Of a stretch of 64,000 nt of DNA, positions 58,101 through 64,000 are shown piece after piece (position 1 is the first letter of the stretch; each line of letters starts with the position of its first letter). The position numbers and the translations under genes were made by a program. The notes below the pieces were generated by a model. It ran no database searches and was not told the DNA's origin. It was given only the letters and a program-made list of their open reading frames with translations. The stretch comes from CAYNHQ01 sp964397255 (GTDB lineage: Bacteria > Bdellovibrionota_G > JALEGL01 > DATDPG01). Location of the stretch: positions 248,001 to 312,000 of the forward strand of contig CAYNHQ010000001.1 in NCBI GenBank assembly GCA_964397255.1, read 5' to 3'.

Positions 58101-59941
58101 TCTCCCTCCGTGATTTTTCGCGCCAGTTCTTCGACGATGGCGGTTTTCCCCACACCTGGGTCGCCAATTAATAAGGCATTCCGTTTCGTTTTTCGCTGAA
58201 GAATAGTGATCAGTTCATTGAGTTCCTTTTCGCGCCCGATTGCAGGTTCATAGGATTTGGTTCCATCCGTCATGTCTGTAACGAAAGAAGCCAGCGCCTG
58301 AGGGATGTTTACCCCCCGTTTAGTCGCAGTTACGGGCGGAGCGACTCTTTTGGTCAGCTCTTTGCCGAATTCCGTGAGGGCAGTGTTTTGGGCATGTTGT
58401 TGTTGAATTTCGATCAGAAGTTTTTCGATAGGTTCAATGACACTCGCTCGAAATTCGTCCGAACTTCTTTGCAACATCGGACGGATCGAACGCTCTGTTT
58501 CGATGGTGTCGTCACCGGGGGTCGTCGCTAATTCATTAAGTGAAAGCCGGTACAAAAGTGCCGATCTCGTGGCTCCTGCAATGGGAAGGACTTTCATCAT
58601 TTCATTGGCCCGGATCGTCGCACGGGAAAGTGCAACAGCGAGAGTCGGATGAAGTTTCACGGTGGAGGTATCCACCGCCTCTCTTACCCGGAAACGGTCT
58701 CCTTTTTTCGTGCCTTGAACAATCAAATTGGAATGACCGTTCAGAAAATCGCCATAGGTCGCCACGGTCGAACTTCGGAGGAACGCCGCACGTTTTGCCT
58801 CTTCAATCCACCGGTGCATAAGGAGGTCAATCGGGACATCGGTAATATTGGTCATTCGCCGAGTTAGCTCGGGGCGAGTCTCATTGGTCGTGCGGGGAAC
58901 GAGGTCGATTTTTGGAAGTGTGAGTCCCCGGTTTTTCGCTTCGGATTCAAGAAAAGCTTTACGACGAAGAAGTGAAACTCTTTGCTGAGGAGCAATCTTT
59001 CTTTCTTCAAGAAGCCGACTCGATATCGATCGGTATTCGCTATTAAGATCCTCGTCTTTGATCAGCAGTCGGCGATCCACAGCCGCTTCGGCAATGGTTT
59101 TTAACAAACCCTCACGTGGTCTTTCGCTCAAAATTTCGGAAATTCTGGCACCTATAGCCTGGCTTTGGGTTCGTTGTGCGGCATCAATGGCCGAGACCAG
59201 CATCGAGAAAGAGACATCTTTCTTGGCTAGTCGCGTGAGGTATGCCGATTCAATTGCGGAGACGAGTCTGGAACTTATGGATTTTCCACGGCCCAGTTCT
59301 CGGGTGATTAATTGAAGCGTTCGGTCAGCCGTTTCCTGAGAAATGGTGGAATTTTTGGGTTCAGTTACTTCGAGAACTCTCTCAAGAAGAAAAATTCTTC
59401 GACCAGGGCGCAAAATATCGATGACTTCGACAAAATCTCCAAGTTGATTTTGACTCGGAAGCGGAAGATTCCGTTCCTGCCAAAGATCTAACCATTTCCT
59501 ACCCAACGAAGGATTGAGATCTTCCACGGCCAGATCGGAGAGATACGAAACCCACATTCTTTGTGGCTGGTTTTTCCACCAATGGGTGAGTGTTTCCTCT
59601 AAGTCAGGAGCATGAAAAAGATCACTGGAATGAATCAGCGAACGGCCGAGCGCTTCTTCATAGGGAAAACGATATTTAGAAAAGAGTTCAATTAAACGGG
59701 GCCCGTCTCCTTTTTCGAGGCCGACATGTTGGATCGTTTCGCGCAAGGCAAAAGGTGCATTTCGTTGGCCAATGTTTTCCCAGCCACTTTCCTGAACAAA
59801 AACTAAGAGAGCTTTTGGAAGGTGCTCAACGGTTTCGCTTAAGCCAATGGATGCTCGTTGGTTTTGAGCAAATAGATCTCGACTGATCCCCGCCAAGGCC
59901 ACCCAGAGGCCCAGGGCGAGAACTCCCCCCTTCGATCCCAC
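55112..59941 (-). CDS. Giant double-AAA+ Clp/Hsp100-like protein with export-type N-terminus
   Basis: The protein has about 1609 residues, nearly twice ClpB. The GTG at 59941 is chosen because GGGGGG lies 7 bases upstream; a GTG at 59959 adds six residues. It begins with a signal-peptide-like helix (GGVLALGLWVALAGISRDLF, Ala-Gln). About 560 unrecognised, mostly helical residues follow. D1 has Walker A GDPGVGKT (593-600), LLFVDELHQIMGAG and Arg finger DPALRRRF. D2 has Walker A GPTGVGKT (941-948), MSEFMEKHSVARMIGSPPGY and ILLDEIEKAHPDVF. No long ClpB middle domain and no ClpP-binding tripeptide are evident. From about 1220 to the end a unique region carries Gly/Ala-rich hydrophobic helices and then a charged coiled tail. 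Both ATPase sites look intact. Confidence 0.85.
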   Translation of the reverse strand: MGSKGGVLALGLWVALAGISRDLFAQNQRASIGLSETVEHLPKALLVFVQESGWENIGQRNAPFALRETIQHVGLEKGDGPRLIELFSKYRFPYEEALGRSLIHSSDLFHAPDLEETLTHWWKNQPQRMWVSYLSDLAVEDLNPSLGRKWLDLWQERNLPLPSQNQLGDFVEVIDILRPGRRIFLLERVLEVTEPKNSTISQETADRTLQLITRELGRGKSISSRLVSAIESAYLTRLAKKDVSFSMLVSAIDAAQRTQSQAIGARISEILSERPREGLLKTIAEAAVDRRLLIKDEDLNSEYRSISSRLLEERKIAPQQRVSLLRRKAFLESEAKNRGLTLPKIDLVPRTTNETRPELTRRMTNITDVPIDLLMHRWIEEAKRAAFLRSSTVATYGDFLNGHSNLIVQGTKKGDRFRVREAVDTSTVKLHPTLAVALSRATIRANEMMKVLPIAGATRSALLYRLSLNELATTPGDDTIETERSIRPMLQRSSDEFRASVIEPIEKLLIEIQQQHAQNTALTEFGKELTKRVAPPVTATKRGVNIPQALASFVTDMTDGTKSYEPAIGREKELNELITILQRKTKRNALLIGDPGVGKTAIVEELARKITEGEVPKSLHDIHVLNVDVNAMVAGTMYRGEFEERAAGLIAFARSRPDILLFVDELHQIMGAGEASGTRAPLINALKPYLANGEIRMIGATDLVNLREVEKDPALRRRFKFVQVPEPSVAETVEILKRQAKTMEKHHGVRITPEAIEAAAKLSHRYVQELKLPDKAIDLLDQAAAETRIQEGDSEPLSPLDERQAVVNQIDRATQIRVLEDSAKLFRAVGDSRGAIWVERHHLQPGRAALRRQSVKTPSSQSKLSGSVTAEKIAELIARQTGVPVTQIGNEESAKLSNLEEELGKRVVGQREGISAVANAIRRMRTGLQDPNRPPVFLFVGPTGVGKTELVKALAETIFGNERNMSRFDMSEFMEKHSVARMIGSPPGYIGHEEGGQLTEAVRRRPHQVILLDEIEKAHPDVFQLFLQLFEDGRLTDGKGRTVDFKNTIIIMTSNIGSDRIREVTQRRKGIGFAMAEEEKSAQALVRKMRDSAMSAEDAPKDPVQKAITDAIAEKFKPEFINRIDEVVPFNQLSPEEVRQIAKLQIQSVNRRLAEKNIEIEPTEGTLALLAREGYDPLFGARPLRRLIQNWIENPLAKCFVSKKAPTGKIRVDLREDETLEFKQGDQILDTFRPLLAKAKVSPKKIGIQLNSGIDPVQAIRLLRSLSPATKEIAKSGAGYVTTKLASDVLVALIDRDFEKLKSWRDWNEVRHLIAEAAALGIAGTAGEFIYVGGYQGVRRLQGLSNIVIPKAAGAGIGAMSARMVPLWIALAGAPFLMGEGFQWKAALAGVPNVLISHAAAKGIARGFRIARVALRTEESFSSALKIQSATTLNPFEMFAVGVMEFTFIHYLGELEQKLWGDYQERKIKAGLAHSWEDLAESLATEEPSTKFETKAAEAQAAFRSVVGHTAALAYKDELIAQSDFHENEKNLENKARGNLLRGPMSLAEQQGAQLEIENAYLNRLKEIEEKRKKDRDEETPKRIFQETESRLQTVMAKAVKDWESGALP

Positions 59942-60016
59942 GCGATTTCCCCCCTTCACGTAGAGATTTCTTCTCTAATTCCATACAAACCTGTAAGGCT
60001 CGGGTCAAGCTAAAAT

Positions 60017-60730
60017 ATGCGCGTCGCACGATTTTATGAGCCTCACCTTCCATTTCGGGGAGGGCGGTTGGTGCTGCGTGATGAAAATCGTCGGATAGCA
60101 ATCTCTGTTTTGCGCTTGTCGGAGGGAGCGCAAATTGAACTTTTTGACGCCAAGGGCCAAATTGCCTCGGCGACCATTCAAGTGGCTTCTAAGAAAGAAA
60201 TCCGTGTGGAGATTGTGAGCCTACGCCGGGCCGATTTTCCTTCTCCCAGCCTTACATTGATCCAGGGCCTGCCCAAGGGGGAGAAATCGTCGGAAGTGGT
60301 TCAAAAGGGTGTGGAATGCGGCATTTCCAAAATCGTTTTTGTGGAAGGAGAACATGCGGTCGCCCGAAAAGGGAAGGGGCAGAAAGAGCGCTGGAATCGT
60401 GTCGCGATCGAGGCCATGCGCCAAAGCGGAAATCCAATTCTTCCTGTCATAGAGGGTCCTTTCCCGCTAAAGGAAGTGCTGGATCACTCTTCGGAAGAAG
60501 TTCGCCTCCTGCTGGATGAGAAAGAAGAAAAAAGTTCAATTCGAAACCACCTGGAGAAAAAGGCTACGAGCATTGCGATAGCCGTCGGGCCGGAAGGGGG
60601 CTGGTCCGACGCGGATCGTGTCCTATTCCGCGCGGCGAAATTTTCGCCGATTTCTGTCGGACCGTATACCCTACGAACGGAAACCGCAGCGGTATTTGCG
60701 ATGGCGCTCTCGCGTGCGTTTTACCCATGA
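60017..60730 (+). CDS. rsmE: 16S rRNA m3U1498 methyltransferase RsmE
   Basis: The 237-residue SPOUT-class methyltransferase has the N-terminal PUA-like part (MRVARFYEPHLPFRGGRLVL, EGAQIELFDAKGQI) and the knotted SAM-binding C-terminus (IAVGPEGGWSDADRVLF; SVGPYTLRTETAAVFA). It methylates U1498 of 16S rRNA. It is divergent from the Clp-like gene, with 57-75 bases between. Its stop overlaps the next start (ATGA). Confidence 0.95.
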   Translation: MRVARFYEPHLPFRGGRLVLRDENRRIAISVLRLSEGAQIELFDAKGQIASATIQVASKKEIRVEIVSLRRADFPSPSLTLIQGLPKGEKSSEVVQKGVECGISKIVFVEGEHAVARKGKGQKERWNRVAIEAMRQSGNPILPVIEGPFPLKEVLDHSSEEVRLLLDEKEEKSSIRNHLEKKATSIAIAVGPEGGWSDADRVLFRAAKFSPISVGPYTLRTETAAVFAMALSRAFYP

Positions 60731-62451
60731 TAGACTCTTTTCCCCATATGATTTCCAAGAAGCTTGCGCTTGTTTCTTGCCTATTGTTGCTGACCGAGTT
60801 GGGTTGCGGAAGGGGAAAGCCAAAGGTCATCGTTCCCGGTCATGATGCGGACTGGCCGATTGAGGCTCCCAATTCCAATTTGTACAATGATTACCTAAAA
60901 GGAAGTCAGCAGTCCGCTTCGGGGAATAATGCCGCCGCCATAGAACGCTTCAAAGAGTCCATAAAACTCGATCCAAAGTCCCCCTATTTGCGGGTTCGAC
61001 TCGCTGAGGAGCTTTTTCGACGTGGGGATTTGACGGGGGCGGAGGCGAGCTGTCAGGAGGCTCTCAAGATCGATTCGAAAAATCGAGATGCCTATTTCCT
61101 TCTGGGTAAAATTTATGCGGCACGAAAGGAATGGGACAAGAGTGAGGCCGCGCTTAAGAAAGTCATGGATCTTGACCCCGCGGAGTCACGGGATGCCGCA
61201 TTGGAGCTTTCCAGTATTTATGTTGAAGCAAAAATGCCGGAAAAGGCGATTGCTCTTTTGGGGCAGGTGATTGCGAAGGACGGGGAGGATGTGCAGGCCT
61301 ATTATGTGTTGGGACGAATTCATGCCGACATGAATCATGTCGACGAGGCGTTGAAAGCTTACGAGAAGGCGGCCGCGCTCAATCCCTCATTCATTCAAGC
61401 CCTAACCGCCATGGCACTGTTGTATGAATTTCAAGGGAAAATGGATCTGGCGGTGACGACCTATCGTCGTGTGCTTGAAAATGATCCCGACAACGTCAAC
61501 GTTCGAAACCGTCTGGGACGAATTTACTTGGAGCAAAAAAATCTGGAGTCGGCTGTGGCGGAATTTGAGTCGGTGGCGCGTTCAAACCCCGAAGACGCGG
61601 TGGCCCGCTTGCGTGTAGCTCTCATTTATATTCAGCAGGAAAAAATCGAGGCCGCCGCCAAAGTCTTGCAAGAACTTATTTCTGATGCGCCTGAGTTCGA
61701 TCAGGCCATTTACTACTACGGCATTGTTTTGGAGAAACAGAAAAAGCCTGATGCGGCCATTCATGAATTTCGAAAAATCAAACCGGATGCGGATTCTTAC
61801 GAAGATGCTCAGTTGGCCGCTTCATATATTTTCGAAACACAAAAGAAGGATCTAGGCGGCGCGGAAAAAACACTGCGAACGGCAATCGAAAAAAATCCGA
61901 AAGCCTCTCGCCTTTACGGTGCACTCGCGGGGGTACTGATGAAGGCGGAGAAAATAAAAGAGGCAGAGGCTCTGATGAAAGATGCCGTGGCCAAATACCC
62001 GAAGGATGAAATTCTCTGGTTCTCCTTAGGGGAAGTATATGAAAAAAAGGGAGACTTGGTTGAATTGGAAAAAGCCATGAGGAAAGTGATCGATCTAAAC
62101 CCTGACAACGCGAACGCGCTTAATTTTCTGGGATATACATTAGCGGAAAAGGGAATCCGTCTTGATGAAGCTGAAACGTTGGTTCAACGGGCTCTCCAGG
62201 CAAAACCAAAGGATGGTTACATCACAGACAGTCTGGGCTGGGTATATTACCAGCAAAAGAAATACGACAAGGCGGTCGAAAAACTTGAAGAAGCGGTCAA
62301 ACTCGTTCCCGATGACCCGACGATTAATGAACATTATGGGGATGCGCTTTTGAAAAAAGGAGACAAGAAGAAAGCACACGAGGTTTATCAGAAAGCTATA
62401 GAGCTATTTGAGGAGGAGAAGGATAAGAAGCGTGTTCAGGAAAAATTATAA
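60727..62451 (+). CDS. TPR-repeat lipoprotein
   Basis: The 574-residue protein is built almost wholly of tetratricopeptide repeats, about 13 units from residue 55 on (NAAAIERFKESIKLDPKSPY; AYYVLGRIHADMNHVDEALK; AYEKAAALNPSFIQA). The N-terminus has a hydrophobic stretch ending in Cys (LALVSCLLLLTELGC), so it is probably a lipoprotein. ATG 60727 overlaps the rsmE stop; an ATG at 60748 is also possible. It likely acts as a scaffold in the envelope, and with the LolB-like gene behind it may serve lipoprotein or outer-membrane assembly. The partner is unknown. Confidence 0.85.
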   Translation: MIDSFPHMISKKLALVSCLLLLTELGCGRGKPKVIVPGHDADWPIEAPNSNLYNDYLKGSQQSASGNNAAAIERFKESIKLDPKSPYLRVRLAEELFRRGDLTGAEASCQEALKIDSKNRDAYFLLGKIYAARKEWDKSEAALKKVMDLDPAESRDAALELSSIYVEAKMPEKAIALLGQVIAKDGEDVQAYYVLGRIHADMNHVDEALKAYEKAAALNPSFIQALTAMALLYEFQGKMDLAVTTYRRVLENDPDNVNVRNRLGRIYLEQKNLESAVAEFESVARSNPEDAVARLRVALIYIQQEKIEAAAKVLQELISDAPEFDQAIYYYGIVLEKQKKPDAAIHEFRKIKPDADSYEDAQLAASYIFETQKKDLGGAEKTLRTAIEKNPKASRLYGALAGVLMKAEKIKEAEALMKDAVAKYPKDEILWFSLGEVYEKKGDLVELEKAMRKVIDLNPDNANALNFLGYTLAEKGIRLDEAETLVQRALQAKPKDGYITDSLGWVYYQQKKYDKAVEKLEEAVKLVPDDPTINEHYGDALLKKGDKKKAHEVYQKAIELFEEEKDKKRVQEKL

Positions 62452-63199
62452 TTTTCTATGGTTTGTGCTTGTCCTGATCAGCTGCGCCTCGGAACCCCCG
62501 GTACCCCTTAAAACCCGTGAAGGAGAAGAATGGCTCAAAACTCTTTCCGTGGGTCGGGCCGAATTTCGAACCTTGCGCGCAGAAGCGAAGGTTGAAGTCA
62601 AAAGAGGGTTTCGCCGGGCAAAATTCCATGCGTCGATCCTCGCTGCGGCGCCGGATAAACTCTATATCGAAGCGAGTGGTTTTGGATTTCCGGCAGCGCT
62701 TCTTTCTGTCGACGGAAATTTCACCCGCGTTTACCTTCCCTCCGAACAACGTGCCTATGAGTCGAAGGATTCAAATGCGGTCGGCGCTCTTTTGGGAGTC
62801 CCGCTTGCTTCTCAAGAATGGATCAATTTACTTCTAGGTCGAGTTCCCAAACATGCGGACAAAATGGAACGGTCATCCACTGCAAAAGGCCAACTTTTCA
62901 TTACTGTCACGGATTCAGACCAGAGTGGCGTTCTGACCCTTGATCGGAGCAGCGGAAAACTTCTTTCTTATGAAGAGAAAAGTCCTCGTTCTCTTCGCTA
63001 TACATTTGAAGATTCGATCGATACGGTTGCGGGGCGCTATGCTTCCCATGTTCGAGTGGTTTCAGAATCGCTTGCTGTGGATATCCATTTTAAAGAGGTG
63101 AGCGCCAATCCTTCCATCGAGGCACGGCTTTTTAAAATCGATTTGCCCCCGGGCATCGAACCCCTTGCTCTTCGGAATGTCGAACTCTGGCCGCATTGA
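62432..63199 (+). CDS. LolB/DUF4292-like lipoprotein
   Basis: From GTG 62432 (GAAGG nine bases upstream) the protein has 255 residues. It has a short basic start and lipobox LISC (FLWFVLVLISC), then an antiparallel beta structure: FRTLRAEAKVEVKRGFRRAK, HASILAAAPDKLYIEASGFG, and VYLPSEQRAYES. This fits the half-barrel fold of LolB and DUF4292 proteins, which bind lipid-modified proteins at the outer membrane. The frame overlaps the TPR gene by 20 bases. A TTG at 62408 is an alternative start. Confidence 0.7.
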   Translation: MFRKNYNFLWFVLVLISCASEPPVPLKTREGEEWLKTLSVGRAEFRTLRAEAKVEVKRGFRRAKFHASILAAAPDKLYIEASGFGFPAALLSVDGNFTRVYLPSEQRAYESKDSNAVGALLGVPLASQEWINLLLGRVPKHADKMERSSTAKGQLFITVTDSDQSGVLTLDRSSGKLLSYEEKSPRSLRYTFEDSIDTVAGRYASHVRVVSESLAVDIHFKEVSANPSIEARLFKIDLPPGIEPLALRNVELWPH

Positions 63200-63248
63200 T
63201 TTCGTTTCGCGCCTCACGAACCAAAAAAACAACCGTGTTATTGTTCAG

Positions 63249-63296
63249 TTGACTGTGGAATAAATCGGTGTAATCTTCAGTCAAATGAAGATTACA
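63249..63296 (+). promoter_or_regulatory. Promoter and palindrome over the start of the AAA/DUF4143 gene
   Basis: TTGACT (63249-63254) and TAATCT (63271-63276), 16 bases apart, put the transcript start near 63283, two bases before the ATG. A perfect 11-base inverted repeat, TGTAATCTTCA (63269-63279) and TGAAGATTACA (63286-63296), spans the -10 box and the start codon. It can act as a DNA operator; in RNA only the right arm would be fully present. Confidence 0.65.
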
Positions 63297-64000
63297 TCGA
63301 TCGCGAAACGCTATCTTGAAGATCCTGTTCACGCCGACTTGCGGGAGAAGATGGTCTTTATTGGTGGGCCGAGACAGGTCGGGAAAACGACATTGGCGAA
63401 AAAGCTGCTTTCGAGTTTTAAGGGGCAGTATCTAAATTGGGATGACACGGATGATCGTCAAAGAATTCTTGCTGAGAATTTCAGCAAGGAGACACCGCTT
63501 CTTGTTTTTGACGAGATTCATAAGTTCGCGCGTTGGCGAAGATTGGTCAAGGGGATCTATGACAAATACTCTCCAGATACCAAGCTTCTTGTAACGGGCT
63601 CCGCTCGCCTCGACATTTTACGCAAGGGGGGAGATTCCCTTGTGGGCCGATACCATTACCATCGATTACACCCCCTTTCAGTCGCCGAACTAAGGATGAA
63701 AACGAAGGAGGACGTTCAGTCCCTGCTCAGATTTGGTGGTTTTCCCGAGCCTTTTTTTCGACAGAGCGAAATCGGTTATCGGCGTTGGTCTAACGAGCGA
63801 GTAGCGCGCGTGACGACACAGGACCTTCGGGATATTGAAACTGTAAAGGACCTTTCCCTTGTCGAACTGCTCATTTCCATGTTGCCTCCGCGTGTCGGAT
63901 CACTGCTTTCTGTCCGGGGTTTACAGGAAGACTTGTCTGTTTCTCCCAACACAGTAATCCGCTGGGTCGAAATTCTGGAGCGGCTCTACTACTGTTTTCG
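63285..64000 (+). CDS. AAA ATPase, DUF4143-type (partial, cut by window edge)
   Basis: About 238 residues are visible and the frame is open at the right edge. Walker A reads GGPRQVGKTT (residues 27-36), Walker B LLVFDEIHKFARW, and sensor LLVTGSARLDILRKGGDSL. YHYHRLHPLSVAEL and the winged-helix segment DLSVSPNTVIRWVEILERLY follow. This is the same family as the protein at 4985, but of the PRQVGKT subtype, and the DUF4143 domain would follow outside the window. It is probably leaderless. Confidence 0.88.
   Translation, partial: MKITSIAKRYLEDPVHADLREKMVFIGGPRQVGKTTLAKKLLSSFKGQYLNWDDTDDRQRILAENFSKETPLLVFDEIHKFARWRRLVKGIYDKYSPDTKLLVTGSARLDILRKGGDSLVGRYHYHRLHPLSVAELRMKTKEDVQSLLRFGGFPEPFFRQSEIGYRRWSNERVARVTTQDLRDIETVKDLSLVELLISMLPPRVGSLLSVRGLQEDLSVSPNTVIRWVEILERLYYCF

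Noticed and set aside
1..64000. CRISPR arrays, rRNA, tRNA, insertion sequences, phage genes
   Set aside because: No regularly spaced repeats, rRNA segments, tRNA-like CCA/cloverleaf sequences, transposases or phage structural genes were recognised. tRNA detection by eye is limited.

Overview
The window looks like a piece of chromosome from a Gram-negative (diderm) bacterium. It encodes outer-membrane barrels, lipoproteins, a TolC-type channel, an MlaC-type phospholipid carrier and an M16 peptidase, at mid-range GC. Paired DUF507 genes, an HrcA-GrpE-DnaK cluster behind hemW, an NtrC-type two-component pair and an Agl23-like membrane glycosyltransferase suggest a deltaproteobacterium-like lineage (Desulfobacterota, Bdellovibrionota or a related uncultured group). 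This placement is inference. I saw no rRNA, tRNA, CRISPR array, insertion sequence or phage gene, and no gene-free stretch longer than 300 bases.

Layout. 0-6 kb is accessory: a truncated nucleotidyltransferase, a Fic protein, a SWIM/SNF2 helicase and an AAA/DUF4143 ATPase. 6-12.7 kb holds small exported proteins, then a peptide-type ABC transporter (binding protein and two permeases, no ATPase gene). 12.8-20.4 kb is a variable zone: a small exported protein, an outer-membrane barrel whose signal-peptide codons lie in a terminator hairpin, HicAB, a DUF4105-like protein, a cluster of one large and two paralogous hydrophobic exported proteins, and VapBC. 20.4-29.5 kb is housekeeping and signalling: bcp, a dksA-like gene, galU, priA, a membrane histidine kinase, a sigma-54 response regulator and a compact metallopeptidase-like protein. 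A frameshifted toxin/HTH pair follows at 29.6-30.2 kb.

30.2-35.1 kb carries a PurD-like ATP-grasp enzyme, a PEP-carboxykinase-like protein, a radical SAM protein and a diguanylate cyclase. 35.2-39.5 kb is a tightly coupled envelope operon: TolC, CDP-alcohol phosphatidyltransferase, MlaC, and a phosphodiesterase that seems to start at CTG. At 39.5-41.5 kb two cargo segments (a decayed repeat lipoprotein and a DUF4160/DUF2442-like pair) sit between three copies of the overlapping 3' ends of the flanking genes. 41.5-48.1 kb is hemW-hrcA-grpE-dnaK-LpoA-like, read leftward. 48.1-60 kb has an M16 peptidase, an Agl23-like protein, two DUF507 genes, anmK, a lipid kinase and a very large double-AAA+ Clp-like protein with an export-type N-terminus and long unique extensions. 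60-64 kb has rsmE, a TPR protein, a LolB-like lipoprotein and a truncated AAA/DUF4143 gene whose start codon lies in a perfect palindrome.

The most unusual signal is repeated: small cargo modules, mostly toxin-antitoxin-like, sit directly behind gene 3' ends and are bounded by extra copies of those ends or by other direct repeats. In two cases the extra copies differ only at synonymous positions. This suggests that the duplicated tails arrived with the cargo from related genomes through exchange at conserved gene ends. The other main candidates for new biology are the export-signal Clp-like giant and the glycine-zipper protein with its paralogous partners.
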